Positions 1-11,415 of a stretch of 64,000 bases of DNA are shown piece after piece; positions within the stretch are counted from its first letter, which is position 1; each line of letters opens with the position of its first letter. The notes under the pieces are model-generated. The model saw only the letters and a program-made list of their open reading frames with translations, was not told the origin of the DNA and did no database searches. Source of the DNA: Rhipidocladum racemiflorum (taxonomy: Eukaryota > Streptophyta > Magnoliopsida > Poales > Poaceae); NCBI GenBank assembly GCA_036346355.1, contig CM070590.1, positions 45,107,749 to 45,171,748 of the forward strand, given 5' to 3'. Position numbers and translations under genes: made by a program.

Positions 1-1954
1 TGTGTACGATTTTATTCTCTTTTGTGTTTATGAGTCTTCTTATGTTCGAGGAGTATCCAGAAGGGACATTCACACTGTTCAAGAACTTAATCATATTTTT
101 TGTCTCTTCCTTGCTCAGAGTGTAGCTCGCGGGGTGGAGGTAATGCTGTCCTTCCGCTCTCATTTCCGGATGTAGGTCGTTCCTGATTCCCATTTGTAGG
201 TCCTTTCGTGCTTGAAGTGTATCTTTTGATTTGCCATACATATCTAGGAAGCCTAGCAGGTTCACGCACACATTCTTTGTGATATGCATGAAGTCCAGTG
301 AGTGGCGAACCTCTAAGTCTTTCCAGTAAGGTAAGTCCCAAAATATTGACTTCTTCTTCCAAATGGGCTTTGTGTGACCTTGTTTTGTCGGGACAGCTTT
401 GCTACCTGGACCTTTTCCAAATACTACTTTCAGATCATTTACCAAAGAAAATACAAGAGCCCCACTGCGATGCGGGGGCTTCTTACGTTTCTCTTCCGTC
501 CCATCAAAATTCTCACCCTTCCTCCTTAACGGGTCCTTCGTATGAAGGAATCTACGGTGGCCCATGTACACAACCTTTCGAGAGTTTTTTAGGTACTTGC
601 TGTCCGTTTCCTCTAAGCAGTGGATGCAGGCTTTATATCCTTTGATGGATAGGCCCGACAGGTTACCAAGTGCAGGCCAGTCGTTGATGGTTACAAATAG
701 CAATGCACGTAAAATGAAGTGCTCTCTTTTGTACTCATCCCATACACGTACACCATCGTTCCACAATGTTAGCAAATCTTCAACCAACGGTTTGAGGTAC
801 ACATCGATGTCGTTTCCAGGTTGCTTCGGGCCTTGGATAAGCAACGGCATCATAATGTACTTCCGCTTCATACACAGCCAAGGAGGAAGGTTGTAGATAC
901 ACATAGTCACGGGCCAAGTGCTGTGACTGCTGCTCATCTCGCCATACGGGTTCATCCCATCTGTACTCAACCCAAACCTTATGTTCCTTGCATCCTCAGC
1001 AAAGTCCGGGCATGTTCTATTGACTTTCCTCCACTGGGAGCCATCAGCAGGGTGTCTTAGCCTTCCGTCCTCCTTATGGTCTTCTTTGTGCCAGCGCATC
1101 ATCAGGGCATGCGCTTTGTTCGCAAATAAACGCTTCAACCGTGGTATTATAGGGAAATACCACACCACCTTAGCAGGGGGCCTCTTCTTCTTACGCTGCC
1201 CCTCTACCTCACCTGGGTCATCACGCCTGGTCTTATACCGCGAAGTTTTGCACACCGGACAAGCATCCAAATCCTCGTACTCATTGCGATAAAGGATACA
1301 ATCGTTACGACATGCATGTATCTTCTGTACCTCCAACCCCAAAGGGCAGACAACTTGTTTGGCATTGTACGTAGTTTCGGGCAGTGTGTTCCCCTCTGGA
1401 AGTATCTTCTTGATGAGGCATAACAACTCGTCGAATCCCTTATCAGATAATCCATTGGTCGCCTTCCATTGCATCAGTTCTAGTGTAGTACGCAACTTTT
1501 TATGGCCCTGTTGGCAGTTTGGGTACAACAGTGTTTTGTGGTCCTCCCATAGGCGCTGAAACTTTTCGTAATGTCTTTCATCGATGTATTCTCCCTCTCC
1601 ATCAAGCAGCATCTGTTCTAGGTCATCATTGCCAAACTCCCCAAATGTATCTTCACAAGAGCCAGGTTGGCCAGCGTCTAAGATATTGTTCGCCTCTTCT
1701 TGTTCACCGTCTTCTTGTATAATCTCTTCTTCACCATGCTTGGTCCAATAGGTATAGTTTGTCATGAAACCTCTTGTGAGCAAATGGAAGTGAAGGTGGC
1801 TGGAGTTTGCTCACTCCTTCTCATTCTTGCAGTCTATGCATGGACAACATATGTAGCCTGACGTTGTGTATGCATCGGCCGCACGAAGAAAATCTTGCAA
1901 ACCCTGCAAGAACTCTGGGGAGCGTTGGTCCATGTACATCCATCGCCGGTCCAT
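1..1954 (-). pseudogene. CACTA transposase (tnp2 / Transposase_21 type), one in-frame stop, 3' end outside window
   Basis: Encodes the transposase that would bind and cut the element ends. From ATG 1954 the reading frame starts with a transposase-associated domain (MDRRWMYMDQ..., then a CPCIDCKN cysteine cluster and HLHFHL). It is cut by TGA at 1811-1813, which is codon 48. The same frame then runs open for about 600 codons to position 1; ATG 1765 is the next methionine. The tnp2 domain is recognised by GLSTDGMNPYGE, YNLPPWLCMK, ILTG-equivalent GLSIKGYKACIHC and DFMHITKNVCVNLLGF, in family order. Only one lesion is visible in about 1.95 kb, so the copy is young or recently active, but the domain C-terminus is not seen. 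The family usually has further C-terminal exons. The frame is missing from simple ORF lists because it has no stop inside the window. Confidence 0.9.
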
Positions 1955-2940
1955 CTACATTATATTACATCAAGGTAACTTTTAGCTCATTTTCCGATAA
2001 TGAATTGTTCAACATTTTCCAAAATCCAAATCAAGACAACTATATTTTTAAAATGATTTTATTTCATAATATACATTAAAGGCACTATATTTCATTACAT
2101 ATTTTTCCATAAAATGATTATTTGCTCCGGTATTCATACTCGACAAGTTTTTGCAACCTACTAAAATAATTACTCAATGAAAATCTAGATTCAAAATTCT
2201 TCATCAAATATAAAATGACCAAAACCTAAATATTAATGCAAGCATAATTTCACGACAGTTTTGCTCAAATTTTCAAAACTTTTTTTGAAAACTTTTTCAC
2301 AAAATTTTTTAAAACTTTTCTCGAATCTTGAACTCATTTTATATTTTCTGTAAAGCCATTTATATTTTTTATATTGTTTTAATTCGCAAATGAATTTAAA
2401 ATTCTTCTTTTTCCACATAACTATTGCCATTTGAAGATCCTAAACGCTATGATTTTCATGCACCATTCTTAATTTCCCCAACTATATATGCACCATCCTA
2501 CATCGAACGATGGAACTAAAACGTAAATTTGAGCTAGATCCACACCTTAAATGTGAGCTATATTATAATCCAAGCAAATTTAAGCTTAGTGACCTTGGTT
2601 GCGAGTAAATTTTTCTATCCTACTTGAAACGATCGAGTTAGAACTTTACATTTCTAATCTTTCATCGATTAATAGAAAAGATCAAATTTTTGTTATAATT
2701 CAAGCAAAGAAGAGGCACCATTTAACACCAAATGTAGTGAGGAATGATGTTACTAACCTTAGTTACCTTGGTTGCGAGTGAAATGACCAAAAATTTAAAA
2801 TTTGGGCAGCACCTCCCCTTCCTTGGAGCTCTTGCCCGAACTCCTGTTCTTCTACTTGGTGATCAAATGATGTTGGTCCGGCAGAGCGGGAGGAGGAAGA
2901 AGTTTAAATTATGACAGTCTTGGTTGAAAGCACAAGCCAG
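1955..2940. other. AT-rich leader of the CACTA transposase, no gene seen
   Basis: This stretch lies between the transposase start and the inner ACCGGTACT cluster. It is AT-rich with runs of A and T and holds only short, biased ORFs such as the Lys/Phe-rich 65-codon frame at 2233-2430. It is best read as promoter, 5' UTR or intron of the transposase gene. I see no conserved protein motif. Confidence 0.5.
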
Positions 2941-2947
2941 ATCTTGA

Positions 2948-3100
2948 TAGTTTCACATCAGTACCGGTTCGTGCCTTGCACCGGTACTAATATCCACCTG
3001 CAACTGTAGCCGTTGCTACTAGATAGTACCGGTTCGGAATACAAACCGGTACTGATGTGACTATCAGTACCGGTTGGTACCTTTAACCGGTACTGACCAC
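2948..3100. repeat. Inner cluster of ACCGGTACT CACTA-type repeats
   Basis: Six copies of the core ACCGGTACT/AGTACCGGT in alternating orientation occur here (e.g. CAGTACCGGTT, then ACCGGTACTGATGTG). They are the same motif as in the terminal cluster at 4013-4330. In CACTA elements such motifs bind the transposase and normally sit within a few hundred bases of the end. These lie about 1.3 kb inside the 5' end. Confidence 0.75.
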
Positions 3101-3104
3101 CCCT

Positions 3105-3190
3105 GAGATAAATGTACACATATGATTTTCATGCATATAATATAAATATTTATAAAGATTGAAAGAAAATTATATGTGTACATTCATCTC
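3105..3190. repeat. 26-bp imperfect inverted repeat (hairpin)
   Basis: Arms 3105-3130 and 3165-3190 are inverted copies with two mismatches, centred on TGTACACATAT / ATATGTGTACA, with a 34-bp AT-rich loop. The hairpin directly follows the inner ACCGGTACT cluster. Function unknown. Confidence 0.7.
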
Positions 3191-3385
3191 GAATCATACT
3201 TTCATAATTTTTCTTTCGATTTTCTCCTGATTTTCACTGTCCAATCGAATGTTTCTCAAAGCCATTGTTTTGAACGATTTGCTCATTGTGCCGTAATTTT
3301 TTTCAACGTTTTTTTTATGTTTTATAATTTTTTTTGAATATTTCAATTTAACGGTAGAGGCGGCGGAGCTTCAAGAAGGGGGAGG

Positions 3386-3490
3386 TAAAACATTATATAT
3401 TATATTAATAATTCATTACATAAAACATTACATATCATATTAATAATTCATAATATAAAACATTACATATTATATTAATTAATTACAATA
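3386..3490. repeat. 35-bp tandem repeat, three copies, AT-rich
   Basis: Units begin TAAAACATTA at 3386, 3421 and 3456, with a few substitutions between copies. It lies inside the CACTA 5' region, between the hairpin and the acidic ORF. Confidence 0.8.
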
Positions 3491-3555
3491 TATATAATAT
3501 GCATAGCGGCGCACGGGTGGTGGGTGGCGCGATCACCCATACCACCACTCGTAAA

Positions 3556-3849
3556 TCATTGCCAGGAGAAGTATCGTCGCCGGAGTAAATGCGTCGAGGG
3601 TGGGCGGTCGTCGTCGTTGTCGTCATGGATGACGTCTTCATCATCGTCATCCTCGTCCGACGACATCGCGCTCCTCGAGCGGACCCAACCCATCTCCTCC
3701 TCCTCCTCCTCCTCCTCCTCCTCCACCTCATTGTCCTCCTCCTCATTGTCCTCCTCCTCATCCTCATCCTCCTCCTCCCGCTCCTCCTCGTCCTTCTCCC
3801 GAGGTGGTGATGATGGTGCGCCAGAGGGAGAAGAAGGAGAAGCTGCCAT
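3556..3849 (-). CDS. Acidic low-complexity ORF (97 codons), possible CACTA first exon
   Basis: The product starts MAASPSSPSGAPSSPP, continues as an almost pure Glu/Asp stretch encoded by (GAG/GAC)n, and ends with an Asp-rich segment and RRRYFSWQ. The opposite strand gives a meaningless poly-Ser frame, typical of a TCC/GGA microsatellite. Its place just inside the CACTA end, on the transposase strand, would suit a first exon or a small accessory protein. No domain is recognised and the composition may simply reflect a trinucleotide repeat. Low confidence. Confidence 0.3.
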   Translation of the reverse strand: MAASPSSPSGAPSSPPREKDEEEREEEDEDEEEDNEEEDNEVEEEEEEEEEEMGWVRSRSAMSSDEDDDDEDVIHDDNDDDRPPSTHLLRRRYFSWQ

Positions 3850-4012
3850 AGTTAAAAAATGGGCTAACTACTGATCATCAGTACGTCTACCTCCTCAGTC
3901 GATCTGACGGTTTTATAGGAGGTTGGATCGGAAAACAAGAATTCGGATGAACACGAATTAAGAGTTTCATCGTAAAGGCGCGCGGGGGATTGATCGGGCG
4001 CGCACGAAGCGC

Positions 4013-4361
4013 ATTAGTACCGGTCAAACACAACAACCGGAGCTGATGCTCTCACATCAGTACCGGTTGGTTACACCAACCCGTACTAAGCAGCACAGGA
4101 GCCGAGGAGGCTGCTTAGTACCGGTAGGTTAAACCAACCGGTACTAAGCAGCCTCCTCGGCTCCTGTGCTGCTTAGTACGGGTTGGTGTAACCAACCGGT
4201 ACTGATGTGAGAGCATCATCACCGGTTGGTAGTTAAAACCGGTACTGATGATCCCCCCCGGACCTGTAGACCGTTGAACCGGGACTAATGTAAATGTTAG
4301 TCCCGGTTCATGCATAACCGGTACTATTGGGCCGGTATGGAAGGCCAGATCTGTAGTAGTG
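4013..4361 (-). repeat. CACTA 5' terminal and subterminal repeat region
   Basis: Numerous ACCGGTACT or close variants occur in both orientations, ending in the terminus CACTACTACAG (read on minus) at 4361. The region includes the long palindrome described separately and a TAGTCCCGGTT variant near 4295-4310. Expected function: transposase-binding sites at the element end. Confidence 0.85.
4045..4217. repeat. Perfect 81-bp inverted repeat with 11-bp loop
   Basis: Arm 4045-4125 is the exact reverse complement of 4137-4217; the loop is 4126-4136. Each arm contains three ACCGGTACT-like motifs separated by a unique GC-rich core (GCAGCCTCCTCGGCTCCTGT). I compared the arms base by base and found no mismatch. 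Confidence 0.95.
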
Positions 4362-6230
4362 GGGACCAATGGAGGGCAAATTATCAGTAGTATCAGTAAA
4401 TGCTCAACATTTCTTGGCAAATTATATTAAGGATATTAAAGGATGTGTCCAACTTGGTTGGTTGAATGGTTGTTGCCACATGTTAGTCCTCGTTTATGTT
4501 ATTATTTGTTTGGTTCAGCTTGGACGTGTACTACTAGCTAGTAGTGCAGGCATTCACATATCATTGATTAAGAACATGGTATAAAGGGATCGATCATTGG
4601 ATCATTTTTTTTGAAAGCTAGGCTAGCTCATGATGTATTGGGGATGCTCAATTATTAAGCTGCATGCATGCATGTAGGTGTATAAACGAACAAGCAGCAA
4701 GAAATTAGTTTTCCTAAGCCGGTGTGTGTACATTGATGGAGTTCTTGTGCGGTCCCATCTTGCTTCTGCTACTGTTGAACTTGAGAAGTGGGATGAGTGC
4801 AAATGGTAGCTAAAAGGATAGTATCATCTGCAACAAAATCACAGCAAACCAAGAACAAATCACTGCCTAGCTTTAGTTTGGAAGATCCAGAATGAACACT
4901 TAGTTATTGTGCATGCACTTTCAGATCACAAGACTTGTGCCTTCATTACTCCATAAGAATGAATGTTTCTTATTTTCCCCAACCGTTCCATTTTCCTCAG
5001 CCTGCACATCCTTCAATTCCTAAGCCACGTACGAGCTTCATTCGTCCCAGGCGCCGTTTCCAACCTCTAAAGCAGTTTCGTTTTTTTTTTCTTGAACACG
5101 TTACGGAATGCTTCACCATTTTTCCGGCCGACTCCTACCTTCTTGCATGCGTGGACAGTAAGGCGTTGCTTTCATTCCTGAGTGCATGCGTTACACTTAA
5201 CACAGCCTATTGGAGAAAGTGTGTTGTGCTTGAGCCAACAGATGTTGTGTTCGATTCCCATTCTAGTTGGCTACTGTTGAAGTTCTGCATGGCCATTCCA
5301 AACTCATGCATAAAAATCCTCTCCGTGGCAGACGCTTCCTTCTGCCTGTAGCCGTTTTCATCGCCACCGCCACCGCTGTCGTCGCCATCGCCGTCGCTGC
5401 CGTCTTCGCCACTATCTACGTCGCCGTCGTCGCCGCCGTGTACTGCCACCGCCGCCATCGTCGTCGCCGCCACCGTTGTCGACGCCGTCTACGTCGCTGC
5501 CGCCATGGACGTCGCCGCTAGTACTTCCCTCATCCTCGCCTTCCCCTGCGTCGCCTCCGCCGTTACGTCCACATCGGCGCGCTTTGCGGCCACGTACGCC
5601 GCCGCCTGCGCCGATGGTCTGCACTGCTGCTGCTGCTGCCGTTAATCGGTACTCCCTCTTTTCTCTCGCGCGCGCTCTGTCTCTGTTAATCAGTTAAGCT
5701 TGTCATCTGTAGTTGCGCATGTATATATATGTTAGTCAGGTATACATGTATATTTGTTAGTACGTAGGGTGTATAATCTTTTATATGTGTGTAGATAAAT
5801 ATTAGACCCAATGCATGCACGTATATATATAGATATATGTGTTAGCATGTATACGTAAGCCTTAGACTGTATGTATATGTAGATATTAGGTTACGCGTAT
5901 ATTTCTTGGCATAGCCGATCGCGACTCCTCGCTAGCCTGCATGCACAAACGCGCCGTCGCCATAGCTGCCTGCGCGCCGTAGTCGCCGTCGCCGTTGCCG
6001 TCGACTGATTCCGGCTGACCGCGTTCGCCGCCGCCGTCGCTACCTCTGGCCGACTGCGCTTGCTGTTCCGCTCTGGTCATCTGGCCGCTCTCTGTTATTT
6101 TTTCTCACGTAGCAAATGCCCAAACCAAACTCATATGCAACCAAGGAGTATACACATATACGCAGTGAATAGTGCCATACAAAAAGAGTTACGTAATTCA
6201 TTTTTCTCCAAATTGCGCATTTTGTCTTTT
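4362..6230. other. Unassigned sequence flanking the CACTA element
   Basis: No convincing gene. 5345-5650 and 5930-6055 are GCC/GTC-rich trinucleotide stretches that give long spurious frames in several registers. They may correspond to the GC-rich part of the D-type LTR whose clearer remains follow from about 6230, but I could not place a left LTR end. 4935-5351 holds a 138-codon plus-strand frame with no recognised domain, which I treat as chance. Confidence 0.4.
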
Positions 6231-8202
6231 TCACTACAAATTCGTTTTAAGTCCGAATTGCTTGCAACAAATTTTGTTAATTAGTAGAAATTCATACCTT
6301 TCTACAGTAATTTTTATGAAATTTTATAAATGAATTTATATTGTTAAATTATTCACGGAATGTCCAAACTTACGAATTTTGTATCTCTTAAACTATATGT
6401 CCAAAAATTCCAAAATAAATTTGATAAACCTTAGAAAATGCTATACTAATTACGCGTACACGTCGAGTTGTGTGACACTGTCAGAAGCGAAGCTCAGGAC
6501 CAAGATCAAGATCATCAGCTTTGTGAAGGCAAGTTGTGCTTTGACCATATTGCTCCTAGTTTTTGAAATGTATTTTGATTTAAATTACGCATGCTATGTT
6601 GATTAAAATGAATAATTTAATTTGGGCCAAGTAGTTAGATAACCAAATTGTTAATTCCACCCTTGGTGTTAATATTTGTATACCATGTATTCCATTGTCA
6701 CCTTAAGTTGGGTTAAAATAGTTGGATGATATGATTGTGCCAACACGGGAGGCTAGACCGTGAATAGTTGCTTAGCCATGCTTACGTGAAATGTGTTTCA
6801 AATAGCAAAATAATATTGACTAATAATATATGGAATAAATTTTGGAATCAGTGTAATCTTGCCACGTGATGATGTGAAGTGTAGGTACCTTCGTGGTTCT
6901 ACATGGTAACTGATATTATTGTTGGCATGTGTTGCACAATAATGAAACAGGGGTGGGAAAAGATTTAGTCTGGGGCAAGTGGTATGAGGCTTTACGCCAG
7001 GTGGGCCTTTATGGCACAGATTTTGAAATAACAGCCTTTGCGGCAATGGGATGAGTGATGTGAGAAGATTTGGGTCAGGGACTGTGAGAAGGATATCTTG
7101 CCCTGGACAGTTAAGGACTTCACCTTGCAAGCCTTTGAACTGGGCCTTACGTACAACCACATGACTGGAGTGGAACGGTCCTAGTTTAGTAGGATTCTGA
7201 AATCTTACCTTTGATACCTCAAGGTGACAGTTACGTCGGGGTAACTGTGTGGGGGAGCGTACCGGAGCTACGGCTTGGTACCCTATCCAACGGTATGTCG
7301 GTCCTATACTTCGTCTCTGCTGAGAGAAGGGATAGTGTATGGCAACCGGAGAGGGTCATAGGTGGAGATCGAGGTTTCCGAAAAGCTTTGTTATGATCAC
7401 TCATTCGCATACTCTTGTATGGCGATTCACGGCTGATGTGGTGAGTTGATTATATCTTGTGGGAAAAGTGTACAACCTCTACAGAGTGTGTCAAAACTAT
7501 TCGAATAGCCGAGTCCACGGTACTGGACAATGCTCGGGGATTACAGTCAAGGGTTAGATTTTCTAAAATGAAATGTGGGAATGGGTGGCTATATGCCAGA
7601 GATAATTGCTAAAGTGATTTAGGGCTTTGTGCCAAATTGTTTGAAAAGAGATTGATAACTTATTATATAATATGGTTTTTCTGCTTTTGAATCTATTAAG
7701 ATTATTTAATCAAAGCCAAATGTTGTTTGATGCAAATTAACCACTTAAGCCATCCCTTTGGAAGAAGCCATACATGTAGTAATAGAGATGAATTTCTGTG
7801 CATGACTTGCTGAGTATGTTGAATACTCACCCTTGCTTTCAACACAATCATCAGTTGAGGAGAAGACTAAAACTTCGAAGGAGGCGAAGTTCCATGAGGT
7901 GGCGATTATCCAGGAGTTGAACCTTGTCAGTTGCCTGTGGCATATTGATGGGGGCCACCGACGTTCTTCGTTTCGCTGCTGATTATTTACTTTTGTTATT
8001 GTAAGCCCTGCGTGGCAGACTATTTGTAAGTTGACCGTAAGGTCGTGCAACCAATTTATATGTTGTGTTTGAAGTACTTTATTATATTTTCGCTGTGTAT
8101 GATTGTGGTACTTCATCCCTGTTATTACTGTGTGTACTAGCATGATCCTGGACTAGTGCAGAATACACAGAGGGTCCGGATTTGCAGATTCGGTTCCCGA
8201 CA
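6230..8202 (+). mobile_element. Diverged LTR relic of family D (D'), right end at 8202
   Basis: The order of landmarks matches solo LTR D2 (57880-61263): an AT-rich block, then GGCAAGTTGTGCTTTGACCA at about 6530 (D2 about 59740), then a GCAAGCCTTTGAACTGG-type segment at about 7130 (D2 about 60235), a GAATACTCACCCTTGC-type segment, and the terminus GAGGGTCCGGATTTGCA...CCCGACA ending at 8202. It is too diverged to be one recent insertion with D1 or D2. The left boundary is unresolved and could be as far as about 4700. Confidence 0.65.
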
Positions 8203-8637
8203 ATGAGAGCGGCTACAGTTCCAAGTATGGGAATTTATAAGCCAAAACTTTCTATACTGATGGACGATTCATTCCCCATGACACGATGAGTCGATTAGAG
8301 AGAAACATGAAAAGACATGATGTATTCAGGCATTGCAGGCCATGATGATAAAAGCTCTACTTCCTGATGCATAGATTTTTTGAAGTTTTTATAAACTCCG
8401 CTCAGAATTGAGTCATTGAGTCGGCATCGAGTCACACATGGTTACCCTAAGGACTCGGGATGGACTGATGGCAGGGCGCTCGAACCAGCACGTTTCCTGC
8501 TTGATACATAGCGATTTCACTTCGCTCGAGTCGTTCGACCAAAAGCAAGTAAGGCATTACTCGACAAAGTCAAAGCTTGGCAAGTAATCGACCGAGCACT
8601 TGAAAAGACCCTCTACTGAGCAGAGTTTAGGGGCTAC
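8203..8637 (+). mobile_element. 3' internal tail of gypsy-type element E
   Basis: Non-coding sequence leading into a PPT-like stretch (GAGTTTAGGGGCTAC) immediately before the LTR start at 8638. Everything upstream of 8203 in element E is missing, replaced by the D' relic. No gag or pol motif is visible in this short remnant. Confidence 0.5.
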
Positions 8638-9050
8638 TGTCGAATATCTAAATATGTGATATCAGCATATATAGGAAACTCAAAGATCATACCGTATATA
8701 TTCACACAAGCATATGGAAACTTTGGATATCTCGGGCCCGATTCTACAGGAAAAGATATACATGGAGGGATATCTCTACGTTTGGAAAAGGACTCGGTCA
8801 TACTCACGTTACGATGAAACCAACTCGAGTAAACTGGATGCCAAAGGAAGTTTGGATATGCTACAAAGGTCTCAGAACGGGAACTCCTCATCGAATACGA
8901 TCTGGTATCTCATACCGACTACAACCCATGAAAAGGCTACCTCAACTATATAAGAACAGAGGCACAGAGATTTCGGGGAGGACTATCGAACAGACGAACT
9001 GCGATTCGATAGTTCATAAGTTAGACATTAGCCATATCCCAGACACAATC

Positions 9051-10430
9051 TGTAACACCTTGGCACCGCATGTTCCATGAATGTTACACCCTCAAACAAG
9101 AACTAGCACCAAACACTAGAATAATTTAGCAAAGCAAGCTAATATACTAGCAAGTTACCGAAATTACTAGATATTTCGGCAGCACCTTCCCTAAAACTCG
9201 GACATCCACTCAATAGACAAAAGATAGCAGTTAATATAACAACATCATAAAGCAACCTAAGGTAACCAACCAAGCACAAACATGGGTCATGGTATCAACT
9301 AACCATCATGACCCAACTAAGCACATACAACTACCTCAAATTAATTGAAAGATATGAACTCATTAAGATTAGAAGCGATAGGTTAACATGAAGCTGTGGT
9401 GATGCAAATCGTGATCGTGCTACTACTCCCATCCATGCATGCCGGCGCCAAAGTACCTACACACATTAAATAACAAGTGTGAGTCGAAGAATCAACCAAG
9501 TACAACAATTAGCAATGACAATATCAATTAACGCATTTAAAAAAATAACACGCTCATACTTCTTATGTCAAATTAATAAATACACAAAACAAAGAGAGCA
9601 CCGGCAATTACTTCATCATCTACATTACTAACTTATATCACATACCTCATTAGACCACACTGGATGAGTCCCCGACTCGATCCATTCTCAACCTGTAAAT
9701 TATCCTCAACCTCAAGGATCATCAGTTACCATCTATCACTAGCAGTACCATGCAATGCATCTGACAAAATCATCATACACACAATCTGTCACATATCGTA
9801 TTAAACACTTTTGGGTGAGTCCACGACTCAACATCTTAACCCCTTGCCACATTACTTAGTAGTTTATCATTAGCAATGCAATGCAATGATAAATGCATTC
9901 ATGCTCATGCACCTTTTCATTAATTATACCAGTATAATGAGTGCACGCTCATCGACGTGCACCCTCTCATTCCCTTCCATCCCGTGGAGGGGCCTACTCT
10001 TATTGACTAGCTCCCATCCCCCACGATGGATGGGACTATGAGGTAGGACTTCCTAGTGGCGCTCCGGATTAGTCATAACCTTCTCACTGACCTCACCAGA
10101 TTAGTTATGACTTTCTCACCGACTTGGCCTTTGTCTCATGAAGGGCATGAATGTAACCGATGAAATCGATAACACACTTCCAAAGGAAAAAAATTTCATA
10201 GTTACTTTTCATTTGCCAACATTCATCCTTACCAAATGATCATTTGCCACATGATCTCACTATCATAATAGGTAATGAGCACGATCCATACCCACAATTG
10301 CATCTATTCCATAGAAGGCATTATGATAATAAATATAACATTGTAATCATAACCCGACAGCATCAATAATTCTCACATCCATAGTCTAAAAGGAAATCGG
10401 CATAATCATTTAAACCAAGCCCATATCATC
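9051..10430 (-). repeat. Element B 3' LTR, segment 1
   Basis: Begins TGTAACACC and runs collinear with the 5' LTR at 44165-45540 with scattered substitutions (same GGATGAGTCCCCGACTCG and CACCTTTTCAT landmarks). It is interrupted at 10431 by C0; the last five bases TCATC (10426-10430) are duplicated at 21739-21743. Confidence 0.9.
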
Positions 10431-11415
10431 TGTAACACCCCGGCATCTAGTATGCCCTGAATGTCACCAAACATGATGGAACAAGCATCTAAAAACCATA
10501 AATAAAGATAAATTACAGCAAGGACGAAAATGCTAAAACCGAAAATTTTGGTAGCATCTCCTTTGTTTTGTCATGAACTGAAGCAATAGCAATAACATGG
10601 CAAGGTATATCATATCATAAGACATCTAAAACAGCAAACTATGTCCAAATATCCGCAACTATAACGAAGCAAGAGAGGAAATCAATAATACGATGTCCAA
10701 CCACTCCGCAAACTATAACGAAGCAAGAGAGGAAATCAATCCCACAATTTAACTATACACCAAGTTTCATGGCACTATTCTTATTATCATGACTCCAAAC
10801 GATTAAATTGTCTATAAGTGTGGAGCTATGTGTAGAAGTGTAGCTAATGCCCTCTCCCGCATGCCGGTTTCATGGTACCTAAAAAACAACATAAAAGACA
10901 AGCGTGCGTTCATCACTTAGCAAGTATATTACAATGGATCACAAAGAACAGTTCAGTGATAACCTCGCTACACATCATGCTTAACATCATAATCATGTCC
11001 AAATCTCATTATACACATTCCATTACCATCATCATGTATGCAATGCAATGCACATGTCTCCTTGAAGCACATACCGGTATTGCCGAGTGCACACCCATCG
11101 GCATGCACCCTCTTTCCCCTTCCATCCCGTAGACGGAGGGTGCCTACTCCTCGCTTCCATTCACAACCATGGATGGAATCACAAGGTAGGACTTACTCAA
11201 TGGTGCTCCGGATTAGTCATAACTTTCTCACCGACCTTACCGGACTAGTTATGACTTTCTCACCGACCTGGCCAATTCTCGTGCCATGTACGCAATTATG
11301 CCATAAACATAAACAACTTGCACATAACTCAACTAATCATTGCATAGCATCATAATAAGGCATTTTCATCATATCATGGACAAACACTAATCATGGCAAG
11401 ATAGCATATCATGTA
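10431..11415 (-). repeat. C0 LTR, left part (truncated at about 11415)
   Basis: Starts TGTAACACCCCGGCATCTAG and matches the first kilobase of the C1, C2 and C3 LTRs. It includes the GTGCACACCC...CTTCCATCCCG cassette and the doubled TAGTCATAACTTTCTCACC motif. It contains a local 53-bp-spaced duplication (GCAAACTATAACGAAGCAAG-type sequence at about 10650 and 10706). LTR sequence stops abruptly at about 11411-11416 and runs straight into integrase-coding sequence. Confidence 0.8.

Larger units (their letters stand above)
1..4361 (-). mobile_element. CACTA (En/Spm-type) DNA transposon, 5' part
   Basis: The 5' terminus on the minus strand is at 4361, where the reverse complement reads CACTACTACAGATCTGGCC, the hallmark CACTA end. 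Inside it lie ACCGGTACT-type subterminal repeats, an acidic ORF, an AT-rich leader and a tnp2-type transposase reading off the left edge. The 3' end and the 3-bp target duplication lie outside the window, so length and integrity cannot be judged. Identity as CACTA rests on the terminus plus the transposase, and both are clear. Confidence 0.9.

Noticed and set aside
3524..3874. Ser-rich 116-codon plus-strand ORF
   Set aside because: It is the reverse of a (GAG)n microsatellite; the opposite strand gives a more plausible acidic frame and lies on the transposase strand.
5200..5270. Possible SINE/tRNA promoter (GTGTTCGATTCCC box B-like)
   Set aside because: No matching box A at the right distance, no poly-A tail and no target duplication seen.
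5267..5697. Ala/Arg/Val-rich ORFs in the GCC-rich stretch
   Set aside because: Several frames on both strands are open at once, as expected from trinucleotide bias. No start context or domain.
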